Shown here: one piece after another, positions 22,839-36,022 of the stretch | How positions within the stretch are numbered: position 1 is the stretch's first letter | Layout of the letters: each line of letters begins with the position of its first letter | Source of the DNA: Panagrolaimus kolymaensis | Taxonomy: Eukaryota; Nematoda; Chromadorea; Rhabditida; Panagrolaimidae | Length of the DNA stretch: 64,000 nucleotides | Assembly (NCBI GenBank): GCA_028622995.1 | Contig: JAJQJQ010000007.1 | Coordinates: forward strand, 6,820,001 to 6,884,000 | Direction: 5' to 3' | Translations under genes and position numbers: made by a program | The notes under the pieces: model-generated | Databases searched by the model: none | The model's input: only the letters and a program-made list of their open reading frames with translations | What the model was told of the DNA's origin: nothing

Positions 22839-25800
22839 ATGAAAGCATTTTATTATTATCCAGCATTTTTGATATTACTATTATTATTATTTAATTTAAA
22901 TTTTGTTATTTCTAAATCCAAACCTAAAGAACAACAACTACAATTACAACAACAAATAGGAATGTTACAAATAAATTATCGAGATGCTTCATCATATATT
23001 GCAGCGGGTGGAACGCCTCCAACATTAGTCCATCGACCCAATCCACCAACCATTGCTCCACCACCAATGAAACTTATTTCAACTACTCCTCCTCCACCTT
23101 CTCAGCCACCACAACAACCTCCATCCATATATATGGGAAGTGAAGATCCAACGATGCCATTATTTGATTCTTCAGCTTTGAAGGATGATTTACAAGTAAA
23201 CTAAAAAATATTCGCCCTTAGACTTTAAGTCACTAAAAAAGAAGTTGTATTTTAGGTTGTCCATCCTCCAGCTCCAAATGAACAAGATTGGGTTATGGCA
23301 ACTGGAAATGAAACATCGATAGATAATGTTTTAGCGATAAGTTTGGTTTATGGAGGCAGACTTGTGTCTATGGGATATTATTATCGCTTACAACAAATTT
23401 ATTATTACGCTATTATGCATAAATATGAAGGACCAGTATTTTTAAAACCCAATCCTTATACGTATCAAGAATTAATTAAAACTGTTAGGTATGTTTATTG
23501 TTTTCTACCAGAGTTGTCGATTATTGGCATGTCATCAAAGTAAGACTAAGATGTCATCAAAACTTTTTGAATTAGCATGTTCTTAATTTTTTTTAAATGT
23601 AAATGTAAATGTAATAGATTAAATTGAGATCTATAATAATTAGTAGGCAGAAAAAAATCACAGAAAATATGCTAATTGGATGACAATCGATCATCGAATG
23701 TCATCAGATTTTCGATGTTCAAAATTAGATGACATTCGATGATCGATTGTCATCCAATTAGCATATTTTCTGTGATTTTTTTCTGCCTACTAATTATTAT
23801 AGATCTCAATTTAATCTATTACATTTACATTTACATTTAAAAAAAATTAAGAACATGCTAATTCAAAAAGTTTTGATGACATCTTAGTCTTACTTTGATG
23901 ACATGCCAATAATCGACAACTCTGTTTTCTACTGCCTTTTTCTGTAAAAAATCTCAAATATTTTTTTTAAAAAGAAACATTTTTTTCGAAATTAAGAAAG
24001 ATTGAATATTTTTCCACATTTAACATTTTAAATTTTATTCTATTAAAACTCGATAAAAACTGTGGATTCAATGCTTTAATTATCTCATCCAATAATGGCA
24101 TATTTGGTGAAGTAAAAAAGACCAATTTTTAGGAAAGCTCTTTTTCGAATAATATTTTTCAGGCTTAAAATAAAGCAAAATTGGAAGGTTTTTTATTTAC
24201 ATTAATTTTATTCACTTCTAAAATATTTCTCAAAATGTTGCATTATTCTATTTTCATTTGCTTCTTTTTTTGATCTATGTTTTTTTTATCTCCGTCATAC
24301 AATTTTATTAGTTCTTGCCAAAAAAAAGTTCTGACTCAAGTTTTTAATATTTCATAAAGTTTTTCTTCATGGTTCAATAACTTTGTTTGATGATCTCATC
24401 AAGATCAGCTAAAACTCCTCCATCTGATTCACAAAAATATTATTAAAATCGATTAATAAAAATATTTGTTGCTTTTTTTTAAATATAAACCGGATGTTTA
24501 CAAGGATTTTATTTCCTTAAACCTCCAAATACATTTTTTTTATTCATTCATTCAGTCGATAAACGACGACAACGATGACAAACTGAATGATTCTTTCTTC
24601 TTTTTTTTACGGAACAATTTTGACATGGACAAGTTTTTTTCCGCATTTTTTTTTCATCTTTGATTGCAACAACAAAAAAACCGAGAAATCATTTTTTTTT
24701 ATTTTCATGTCCAATATGAAGGGTTTTAGTCGTCTATGAATTAAATCTATTCTAATGGACCTCGAGCAAAAAAAAAAAAGAGGGAAGCAAAACGATTTAG
24801 CTCGCGCGAGAAATGTCAAAAATAAAAAAAATTATTGCAACGGGGTTGCTTCTTTCTTTTTTTCTTTTCTGCCTGAAACTTTTTGATTGGAAAAAAAAGC
24901 GTAAATAAATAAATAAAATAATGAAGGTTTCCGACGATGACTTTTTAAATTAAGGATTAATAGGTTTAAAGCAGACAAAAGATTAAAGTTAACAAAAAAA
25001 AATTAATCGAGCATGATAAAAAAAACAAGTAAAAAGTAAGAAATTGATTGATTGAATTGTTTCAGAGAAAATGAAGAATTAAATCTTGGTTTAACTCAAC
25101 TTTGTGGGCAAGATAATGGTCGAGGAGAAGTAACATTTTCAACTTATTGGGAACGCATACCAGGTGTAAGCCATCGAGTAAGTTAGCTTTACCAACAACA
25201 GAAAAATATACGAAACAAAAAAAGCATCCAAAAAATTGTAACAAAAAGTATTAAGAAAAAAATTAAAGCTTCTAAAATTTTGATTTTCTATTGCATAAAT
25301 TTTACTGAATTAAACTTTTGCCAAATAAATAAACTAAAATTGAAGCATTATCTCTGCCAGATTTTCGGTAAAAAAATTGAAGAAACTTTTATCTTTCAAA
25401 GTTTTAAAGACTTTTTCGAATTTTAGATATGTTTGGTTTTACGATTATTTTCTACCATTCACTAATAATCTCTTTAAAAAAATTTCCTTATTAAAAACCC
25501 CTCAAAAAAATTTTTAGATTTGGTTCCCAGGCACTCCAGAATCCGATGTTCAACGTCGATTGATGGAACGAGATGGTTATCGACTCATTTCACTTTGTGG
25601 TTATTCAGTTCAAAATCGAGCTCAATATGTTGGTGTATGGATGAAACCAACAATTTCTAAACATCCATATGAAGCATATTATGGTTTAACTTTAACTGAA
25701 TGCATTGCAAAAGATAAATATTTATCTGCTAAAGGTTATGTGGCCACACAATTTCGAGTATTTAATAATGGTCATGTGGTTCTTTGCACAGCGATATGGG

Positions 25801-27874
25801 AATATAATCCAGGGAAATCACATTCCATTGAAGTTGGAGAAAATGTACAAAGAATGTATCGTCGAATTCATCGATCAGAAATATTACCTCGACAAATTTC
25901 ACACTTTTTTGATAGTGAAAATACTCTTAAATATGTGGTTCTTTGGTCGAATGTCCACTCGATGAGATTTCCAAATCCTCCAGAAATATGGAGCAACACA
26001 ACTACCATTCCAGTGACATATCTTAAAGGCGCTCCAGAACTTTTAACACCCGAACAATTGAGTTTTATAACTAAAAGAGTTGAATATTTTATGAGGGATT
26101 TGGATATTCCTGGATTATCGGTTGCTATTTCAAAGAAAGAAGAACTCAAATTTGCTGCAGGTTTTGGTTATGCAAATGTAAGAAAAAAAGATCCAGTAAC
26201 TCCACATCATCAATTTAGAGTTGGATCGGTTTCAAAACCCATCACGGCTGCAGCAATTTTAATTTTAGTTGAACAAGAAAAAATTGAACTGGATGATCAT
26301 GTTTTTGGAAGAACTGCGTTATTTGGTAAGTAGCAAAACTCACAAAAAATGGATATACAAAATCTCAGAAAAAAAATTTATTTTTTGATTGCCATTTATT
26401 TTTTAGGAATGGAATTCACTAAAAAGAATCGCTATGGCAAATACATAACCGATATAACTGTGAGGCATTTATTGGAACACACTGCGGGAGGATGGAATAA
26501 TTTAGAATCGGATTCAGCTTGGGTTGAACCTCAACTATCCACTAAAGAATTAATAGAACATGTTCTTGAAAATGTTCCATTAACTGAAAGACCTGGAACT
26601 AAATGGATTTATTCCAATTTTGGTTATCAACTTTTGGGTTATATTATTGAAAAGAAATCTGGACTTTCATATGAAGATTTTATAAAAAAATATATTTGGG
26701 AAGAAGTTGGTGTAAGTGAAATACAAGTGGCTCGTCCATCATTGAGTGAAAAGAGTCGGCGAGAAGTTTTATATTATATGTCTGGAAATAAAGTTGGATT
26801 TAATCCATATGAAATGCTGAGTCCTGAAAGAATTGGACCATGGGGCGGTTGGATTGCTTCTCCAATAGAGTTATTACAATTTATGTCACATTTTGATGGA
26901 TTTGACGAAAAGGAAGATATCATCAGTAAAGAAAGTATTGAGGAATGGGCAATTGCAACCAAAGCTTCAAATGACACGTATGGTAAGTAACCAAACGCAA
27001 AACAAAAATTATTTCTTTCCTTCTTTGCTTTTTTGATATAAAAATATTTTTCTTGTTTTTCAACAAGAAAGCTAATCCAAAATTTAATTGTTTTCACTTA
27101 TCCGCTCAGCAAGTGCAGCTCCCTTAGATCACAACCGAAGTTGTAATCAGCGATCATCAACGTCAAATCGTCCCAAAGGATAATTTAACGAGCTTCACGC
27201 TCCAGGAACCACACTATGGCTCGATCATCGCGGAATCTGCTGATCACAGATTTAAAAAAAGCGATGTGAAAACTACTACTACAGAAAAGATCCTGTGAAG
27301 TATGATTTCAAAGTTATAAACTTTTTCCAAAACCTTTACTCACAAATATAAAAATAAAATAAATGAAGCAGGCTTGGGCAACAGACCGCGAGAGACCTGC
27401 ACTCTCTCTTTCTTATTGGTTGAACTGAAGGCAGCCACCAAAACTGAAAAGGCGCAGGCAGCAAAAAAAACAAAACAAAAAGATACTCAAAGGAAAGCAA
27501 ACATTTTTTTGTTTGTAAAAAATCCAAAAACTTTGAAGAATAGAAAACAAACTAAAAAAAATGACTCCCATTGCAGGCTTAGGATGGTCGTTAAATATTA
27601 TGGGATTTAATGGATGGCAACATGATGGAAGAATGCCAGGTTCAGCAGCCATGTTAGTTCGATTAGAAAATGGTTTAGAAATGGCTGTAGTAGTGAATAA
27701 GGTTGGATTTGCACCATCCAATTACTCATAATTTTATATCGTTTTTCTCCCTTTTAGGAATACAGTGAAAGAGATTTCTTCCATGAACTTGGTTACATTC
27801 TTCATCACATTGGTAATAATTGCGATTGGTGGAACGATAAAACTGATCTCTTTATACATTCCAAAAATAAATAA
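22839..27874 (+). CDS. Secreted class C-type serine beta-lactamase-like protein (LACT family)
   Basis: Seven exons (22839-23195, 23256-23488, 25066-25177, 25518-26325, 26407-26982, 27577-27701, 27758-27874) give 775 residues. A signal peptide is followed by a Gln- and Pro-rich region. A repeat region typified by GYRLISLCGYS and YVGVWMKP leads into a serine hydrolase domain of the beta-lactamase/penicillin-binding fold. Catalytic motifs are intact: S471-V-S-K474, Y572-S-N574 and H711-D-G713 in the place of KTG. Nematodes have several such LACT genes. Substrates are mostly unknown and likely peptides or esters rather than beta-lactams. Intron 2 (1.6 kb) carries a palindromic hAT-type element; intron 5 carries an antisense U3 gene. 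Further small exons inside intron 2 cannot be excluded. Confidence 0.85.
23509..23924. mobile_element. hAT-type foldback MITE, nearly one perfect palindrome
   Basis: Two 197-bp arms (23509-23705 and 23728-23924) appear perfectly inverted around a 22-bp spacer. The element begins CAGAGTTG and ends CAACTCTG, fitting the CAGNG terminus of hAT elements. It is bordered on both sides by the 8-bp direct repeat TTTTCTAC (23501-23508 and 23925-23932), the target-site length of hAT. No transposase is encoded, so it is a non-autonomous element. It lies in intron 2 of the LACT-like gene, 20 bp past the donor, so the pre-mRNA should contain a 197-bp hairpin. Confidence 0.88.
27101..27308 (-). ncRNA. U3 snoRNA gene, antisense within a LACT intron
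   Basis: The minus strand carries the ordered boxes of U3, the C/D snoRNA needed for 18S rRNA processing. Near the 5' end is box A (AGGATCTTTTCTGTAG, 27281-27297) preceded by ATACTTCAC. Next come box C' (CGATGATCGAG, about 27220-27232), box B (GGAGCGTGAAGC, 27192-27203), a hairpin, box C (TTGATGATCGCT, about 27149-27161) and box D (CTGAGCGG, 27102-27109) close to the 3' end. Length is about 208 nt. The ends are estimated from the family. The region is visibly more GC-rich than its surroundings. It sits on the strand opposite to its host gene, so it must have its own promoter. Confidence 0.85.
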
Positions 27875-28026
27875 TAAGTTAATACCTTTATTTTTTTAAA
27901 CATGACATAAATAAATCTCTCACAAAATAAATCGAACTAATAATACAAAAATTACAATTTTACAAAAATAAATTCTACCATACAAATTTTTCCACCCTTC
28001 CATCCATCGATCACGATTTCCATCAT

Positions 28027-29402
28027 CTAAGCAAAAAAGTAAGTTCCATTATCTTTAACCTTTTGAAGAAGTTGACGAGAGATAATCATACGTTGAACTT
28101 GTGATGTACCTTCATAAATTTGGAAGATTTTTGAATCACGATAAAGTTTCTCAACAGGATATTCAGAGTTGAATCCAGCTCCACCAAAAACTTGAATGGC
28201 ATTTGATGCAGCTTCAACAGCGGTATCAGCAGCAAATCTTTTGGCTATTGAAGCATAATACGATCCACTGCGACCAAGTTCCACTTCTTGTGCAGATTTG
28301 TACGTCATTAAACGAGCTAATTCCATGTTTGAAACCATATCAGCAAGAATAAATGCAATAGCTTGGTGATTTGCTATAGGTGTACCAAAAGTTTTTCGTT
28401 CAAGAGCATATTTTGAAGCTTCATCAAGACATCGAGCAGCAAGACCAACAGCTGAAGCAGCAACAAGTGGACGAGTTTTATCAAATGTTTTCATTGCAAC
28501 TTTGAATCCTTCACCATGAGCTCCAACAACTTGTGAGGCTGGAATTCGAACATCTTCAAAAGTGATTCCACGAGTATCAGAGCAACGTTGACCAAGATTA
28601 ATTTCCTATAAAAAATCAGAAGGTTAATAAACGTGATAAGAAAAGTACACAAACATAATATCAATAAGAAGCATAACAGACCTTTTTGCCTTTAATAATT
28701 CCAGGAGTATCAGCATCAACAGCAAAAGCAGTAAATGCTTTACCAGCTGGAGCTTTAGGATCAGAATCTGTTCGTGCCAATAAAAAATACCAACTAGCAA
28801 CACCACCATTAGTAATCCACATTTTTGAACCATTTACAATATATTCATCTCCTTTCTTTTCTGCTCTTGTTTTGATACCAGCAACATCTGATCCAGCACC
28901 AGGTTCAGTTACAGCATAAGCACACATAATAGGTTCTTCAACTAATCGTGTAAGAAACTTCTTTTGAATTTCTTCAGATGCAGCAATAACAAGAGGAGCT
29001 GAACCAAGATCATTTCCCATCATTGCTGTTCCAATACCAGTGCAACCATATCCTACTGTTTCACCAAGTACAACATCAGCAACAAGATCAAGTCCAGGAC
29101 CACCAAATTTTTCAGGTATTTGAGAATTAAGGAGACCAGCAGCGTGAGCTTTCTTAATAATGTCCCACGGATATTCCATTGTCTTATCATAATGTGCAGC
29201 ATTTGGAATCAATTCTTTTTTGACAAATTCTCGAGCTGTTTTTTGTAGTTCAACGAGCTCATCACTGAGATCTAAAAATTAGGTGTAAGAATAACAAAAG
29301 AATCCATCCATAAAACATACCAAAGTTTAATCCACTCAGAGATGATGAGGCTCTTCTTCCAACAATCGAAGTTGCTTGGGTTAGTATTTTTGAGGTTAGC
29401 AT
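28027..29402 (-). CDS. Medium-chain acyl-CoA dehydrogenase, mitochondrial
   Basis: Three exons (29402-29321, 29271-28682, 28605-28027) give 416 residues. It catalyses the FAD-dependent first step of beta-oxidation in the mitochondrial matrix. A basic, Ser/Thr-rich leader without acidic residues precedes the helical N-terminal domain. The middle domain contains [15 protein letters not shown] and KMWITNGG. The C-terminal domain contains [35 protein letters not shown] and [11 protein letters not shown], whose Glu is the expected catalytic base of the medium-chain type. Length agrees with human ACADM and the C. elegans acdh-7/8/10 group. A TTTTTTAG acceptor 9 nt upstream of the ATG (about 29412) suggests SL trans-splicing. 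Confidence 0.92.
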
Positions 29403-30844
29403 TGTTTGAGCCTAAAAAACATTGAGAATTGACAAACTTCAAACAAACCACAAACGCGAGAAAAAGAAAGCAAGCAAAAATCCACGAAAGAGAAAAAAGG
29501 CGCGAATCCTTGAGAAAGAAAAAAGTTTGATTTTATGCAAAATTCCAACACAAAAATTTTTTTCTCCAAAAAAAGTAAAAAAACCTATGTACCAATAAAA
29601 ATTAAACGTCTCTCTATCAATAAAATGGATGGAATGAAAAGGGTCAAGGAAAAAAGGACAAACATTGAATTGAAAAAAACTTTAAAATCAAATTATTTGG
29701 GAGTTATCACAATCAAATATACCGAAGATGCATTTTTTCGGGTCTTCTTATCGGAAGCACTTGACCACGTACACGTTTTTTTCTTATCCACATGGGTTTA
29801 CTTTAGGAAAGAAAGACTTTGATCATGAAAAAATAAAAGAAACACTACTGAGTGATCAAAGTCCAGAAAAATTGAAAATAGGAGGAACAAAGTCCACCAA
29901 AGATATGTGTCTAAACAAAATAATTTAATCGACGGTTTTTTTTAAATCTCACACAAATTTTCATTCATTCAAGAAAAAGCAAATAAAAGCGATCACCATC
30001 ATCTTCAAAAAAAGAGACTACACAAAGCGTGCCCTTGATTTTTTTTTCTCGACAACATGAAAATATGGAATGAACAACAAACACTCGAACGGCGAGAAGA
30101 AATAAAGAGAAGAGACAAAACAAAAAGGAAAGAGAAGTGGACTTTAACCCATGAATGACGGTTGATGGAAGAAGAAGCAAATCAATTTTGCTATTAGACG
30201 CATTTTTTTAAACATAGCATTGATTAAAGTTGAAAGAAAAAATTGATAATAAAAAATGGGTTAACACGCACGCGGGAAAGATGAGTAAGGAAGGGGTCGA
30301 GTTTGAAGGAGCGCTTCAAGCGATGATGTTTCTCTTTCTCCATTTTTTTCATGCAACAAAAAAGTCATCAATTGATAAAATTGTGAAATACGCGATGATT
30401 CATTCATTCACGGTTTTTTTTATATCATAAATATTCAATGAAAATTTTTATTAAAAAGTCAATCATTGCAACAGCAACTAAAACCATCAAAGTTTGCCTC
30501 GTTTTTTTTATTTTTGTTTCCATCATCGACGACGTTTTTCTTCTTCCTGCCTCTCACTCTTTCCTCTATTTTTTATTATTATTTTCCATCACAACACTGA
30601 TGTTGTTGGTTGCACTGACCATTTGATGTTCCTAAAACGATTACCCTGATCTTCAAAGACTTGCTTCGTTTGCTTTTAGTTGGTTGCTTTAGTCAAAATA
30701 GAAAGAAAAAAAAGCCACGACTTTCTTTTGTTGACCAAAAAAATACTTTTGACTTTCATCGTCAAAAAAAAATCAAAACCTCGTGTGCATTTCTTCATAC
30801 ATATCTTCTTCGATTAAGAGAACATATTTTTTATTTTCAGCATA
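29403..30844. other. Divergent intergenic region, about 1.4 kb
   Basis: AT-rich DNA between the MCAD gene (minus) and Rab6 (plus). Several 60-95-codon open frames on both strands have Lys/Phe-rich composition and no recognisable motif. I see no gene. Confidence 0.55.
30828..30844 (+). promoter_or_regulatory. Probable SL trans-splice acceptor of Rab6
   Basis: TTTTTTATTTTCAG ends at 30840, four bases before the ATG at 30845. So short a leader without an upstream exon is the standard picture for spliced-leader addition. Confidence 0.65.
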
Positions 30845-32135
<1,291 letters not shown>

Positions 32136-32651
32136 AAAAATGAATGATTGAGAATGAATAATGACTTTAATTTATTTATTTACTATGGTTATTTTTAAAT
32201 CAGCAATGCTTTTTTTGCACTTTAATATTATAATATATACTTTATTATTTTTGATTGAAATACCAGCTTTTGTTTCCTCACTTGTTTTTGTTGCTAAAAA
32301 AACTAACTAACTTGTTGTTGTGATATTGGCAATTTTTGTATAACCTTTTTTTTGTAAATTTACTTTGTTTTGTTTTATTTAAGCGGTGTATTTTTGTATC
32401 GTTTGGAATAATTAATAAATGGCTTTTTGGGAAAAATCAACTTTCATTCCATCTTTTAAACAGCTTTGATACAGAAGCAAAATTAAAGTATTTGGAATGT
32501 TACACGAAGAAGTATAATAATAAGAAGCTAATACTTATGTTAGTAAACATGGAGAGAATGTCGTTACAAAGGCAATAATATAAAATTTATTGAACAAGAA
32601 ATCATATGAAACAAAGACAAAGTGCAAAAATTAGAAAAATCACAAGAAAAT
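32136..32651. other. Convergent 3' flanks of Rab6 and MATH-BTB 4
   Basis: AT-rich, no gene recognised. The open frame 32336-32578 lacks any supporting feature. Confidence 0.55.
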
Positions 32652-33797
32652 TTAAATTACAGCAGATTTATAAAAAGTGTTTTTGAAGATTTTCAAAGCA
32701 AATTCATCACAGAGAAGATCAAGATCTTTGATAAAATTTTTCTTTTGGTTGCAATCAACGATGAAATCCATGCATTTCTCTTGAAGTTGGACAGAATTTG
32801 AGATGAGAGAAGCATTTGCGAGACGACAAACAGTGGAAACAGAGATTTCTTCAAGCAAAGAAGCTTCGATCAAATCCTAAAAAAAAGCAAATATTTTACA
32901 GTAGCAATAATTCAAGGGTTAATCAACTTACTTTGAGATTCAAAATTTGATACTTATCAAAGAATTGAAGAACACCTGCTTTTTCTTTTACAGTCAAACT
33001 TTGAATATTGCGGTCATAAAGAAGTTGAATAGCAGCTTCAACGATATCAAAGGAAAAGTCAGTGATGTCCATTTTGTTTTCAAATACTTCTTTCATTCCA
33101 GAGTTGAACATTCCTTTGAAAACAGGAGAACGAGCAGATAGAACATTTTTATGGACCTAAAAGTACATTCATTCATCAAAAAATTAAAACAAAAGAAACT
33201 TTTACTTGAACACTATTTCCTTTAATCATAATGGTGAAGTCCTTGCTTTCATCTTCCCAGAGTTGACGACCTAAAGCTGTGTTTTCCCATTTACGTTTTC
33301 TTGTACCATTTTCTTCAATCGACAAGATTCCTTCACATTTGATGACGAGTTTTCCATCGACGATAAACTTCTGTGCTGGATCAAAAAGTTCAGGTGTTTT
33401 GCAAATAAGAGCTCCCCATCCAAAAGGTTTTGTAAATTCATAATTGAACTTATATGTAAAGGATGCAGATTCAATGTTAAACTTGAAAAATGATTTAACC
33501 TTCTTTTCATTTCCAGGATCAACAAACAAATAAATTCCTGTTTTTCCACGATTTCCTTCATTAAATCCATTAGGATAATTTCTAAGAGAATATTTGATAC
33601 CAGGAATATTTGAAGCTTCGAATTTTTCACTTTCCAAGAAACCGCTGGTTGAATCCTTCAATGTTGCTAAATTAGCTTCAGCGATGCTCATTTTGATTGC
33701 AAATGGACATTCAATTTTCTAAAACAAAGGAAAGGATTATTTCTTCATCCACATAAAAATAACTTACATTTAAAGTTGTAATAACTTCAGAAGCCAT
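32652..33797 (-). CDS. MATH-BTB protein 4
   Basis: Four exons (33797-33768, 33718-33206, 33156-32932, 32876-32652) give 330 residues. A 10-residue leader starting MASEV precedes MATH (KIECPFAIKMSI, RNYPNGF, LFDPAQKFIVDGKLVIKC), BTB (DFTIMIKGNSVQ then VHKNVLSARSPVFKGMF) and a BACK-like tail (STVCRLANASLISNS). The usual KWTI in strand 1 of MATH is KMSI here. It is the first of nine minus-strand members, and it is the only one in the block preceded by Rab6. All splice sites are canonical and the frame is intact. Confidence 0.87.
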
Positions 33798-34875
33798 GAT
33801 TTTTCTGACCGACGACGTAAATGCAAAACTAAAATGCTTTTCAATCAAATAATGAAATACGAAGAAACGCAAAAGATGAAGAATAAAAACGAGAGCGATT
33901 TTTTTTGTGCTTCTCTCTCTTTGTTGCGAAAGTTGCGAGTGAGATGTTTCTTCGCTCCATTTGTTCCGCAAATTCTGGAAAACGCGGCGAAACTTTTTGA
34001 ATGAACTACCAACAATATTGAAAGCATACTATCAGCTTATTAAAGTTGCTTTTTCTAATTTTCTCTAATTTGAGATTGATAAATTTTTATGTACAAGGAA
34101 AGCTCTTCTTTTATTATTACAAATTAACAGCTACATCCCTCTCCCAAATGACTTTCAATCACAAAAGTATTTTATTGCAAAAGAATGATAGCAAAGAGAC
34201 AAGAATATTAATTAAAGGCTATATAAGAACAAGTTCAGCTTCTCATTTGTTTTTGTTGAAGCATTCTTAAGAGCATTAAAGCTTGATCAAAGATGTCTAA
34301 ATTTTTGACATTTAAAATTTTTCTGACACTTTCAACAATGAGTTTCAACCATAATCATTGAAACATTAGATGATTTGACACGATTATAGGCTTTCCAAAA
34401 AGGCAAACGTTGAAATTTGGAATGTTTTCAATCAATTAAGATTCGAAGTTTCATAAAAAGTAATTTAATCGGAAAAGGATGATAGCGAAGATGCTTTTGT
34501 AGCTTTTAAAGAAATTGTTTAAGAAAGTAAAAGCATTGATGTAAAAGTTAATGAATTAGTTTGCTTGAATGGTTATTTAACGGAATGTAATGGTGAAGAT
34601 TTTTCTTTCACGAAGTTAACGACATAAAGCTTTCCTTCTAAAAAAATATATCAAAATCTGCTTTCATTCATATTTCTTTCGTTATCAACTAATTAGTTTT
34701 AACCTTTGAAAAATTGTTACAACTTATCACGTTTTTGCGCTTAGAAACACATACGCACTTGCTTTTCTTTGAAATCACAGCAGCCATCTTTCGAAAACAA
34801 TAAACTTTATTGAACAAAATATGAAAGCAAAAACAAAACAACATGAATTAAAAGGAAACGACAACAAAAAACAAA
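33798..34875. other. Stretch of about 1.1 kb without an intact gene
   Basis: Contains the promoter side of MATH-BTB 4 and the 3' flank of MATH-BTB 5. Around 34471-34625 the plus strand reads as a protein-like frame interrupted by one TAA, possibly a relic; see findings. Nothing else is recognised. Confidence 0.45.
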
Positions 34876-36022
34876 TTAGGTGACAGTGATTTTACTGAAA
34901 GCATTTTTGAGAACTTTCATAGCAAAATCTTTGTCGAGATCATCGATATCTTTAACATAAACTTCTTTTTTGCCACAATCAACCAAAAAGTCCAAGCATT
35001 TTTCTTGAAGTTTCGAAGCATTTGAAATGATAGAGCAATTTGCGAGACGACAAACAGTGGAAATAGAAACATCTTTAATCAATGAAGCTTCAATTGAATT
35101 CTAAAAGTTAATTTTGATATAAATAATCACTAAAAATAAAGGAACATACTTTGAGATCGAAAATTTGGTATTTGTCAAGAAATTGAAGTACCGGAAGCTT
35201 TTTCATCCAAAGTCAAAGATGCAATTCTGCGATCATATAAAAGTTGAAGAGCAGCTTCGACGGTTTTATATGAGAAGTCAGTGATTTCCATTCGGTGTTC
35301 GATTGCTTCTTTGAAACTCGGATTGAACATTGCTTTGAAAACAGGAGAACAATCAGAGAGGACACTTTTATGAACCTAAAAATAATTTTTGAAATCGTAA
35401 GAAATACGCAAAAAGTTACTTGAATTCCTTTTTTTCCAACCATAATAGTGAAATTTTTGGTATCTCCTTCCCAAAGTTGCCGTCCTAAACTTCTTCCAAC
35501 CCATTTTTTCGCTTTAGCAGCAGAGCCATTTTCAACTGTTAAAATTCCTTCACATTTTACAGTAAATTTTCCATCGATGATAAACTTTTTTTCAGGATCA
35601 AATAATTCGGCTGATGTACAAAATGTTTCACCCCATCCGACGAATGTTTCTTTATATTCATATTTCATATTATGGATAAATCCAGCAGATTCAATAAAAA
35701 ATTTGCAATCAGATTTGATTTTCTTTTCATTTCCACGTTCAATATACAAGTAAACTCCGGATTTTCCACGAATATCAACTTTGTTATATCCATTAGGATA
35801 AATTCTGAGGTAATATTTGACACCAGGAAGATTTGAAGCGTCGAATTTTTCACTTTCCAAGAAACCGCTGGTTGAATCCTTCAATGTTGCTAAATTAGCT
35901 TCAGCGATGGTCCATTTAATCGCAAATGGACATACAATTTTCTAAAATAAAGGAAAGGATTATTCCACTATACACATAAAAAAATAACTTACAATTGGAG
36001 TTGCAATAACTTCAGAAGCCAT
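34876..36022 (-). pseudogene. MATH-BTB 5, frameshifted in the BTB exon
   Basis: Four exons align with the family (36022-35993, 35941-35420, 35375-35150, 35100-34876). MATH (KIVCPFAIKWTI, RIYPNGY, LFDPEKKFIIDGKFTVKC) and the first two thirds of BTB (VHKSVLSDCSPVFKAMF ... SLTLDEKA) are intact. Exon 3 is 226 nt instead of the invariant 225. One extra base near 35190 throws the frame out after DEKA, and a stop follows within about six codons. After that base the expected VLQFLDKYQIFDLK frame resumes up to the donor. Exon 4 (ISTVCRLANCSIISNA) is open. Either a young pseudogene, a truncated protein or a base-call error. Confidence 0.75.

Noticed and set aside
23509..23924. CRISPR-like or attachment-site interpretation of the inverted repeat
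   Set aside because: Eukaryotic context, two arms only, 8-bp target duplications and CAGAG termini fit a hAT-type element.
22839..27874. Recent bacterial transfer of a beta-lactamase gene
   Set aside because: The gene has six introns, host-like base use and belongs to a family known in nematodes; no sign of recent transfer.
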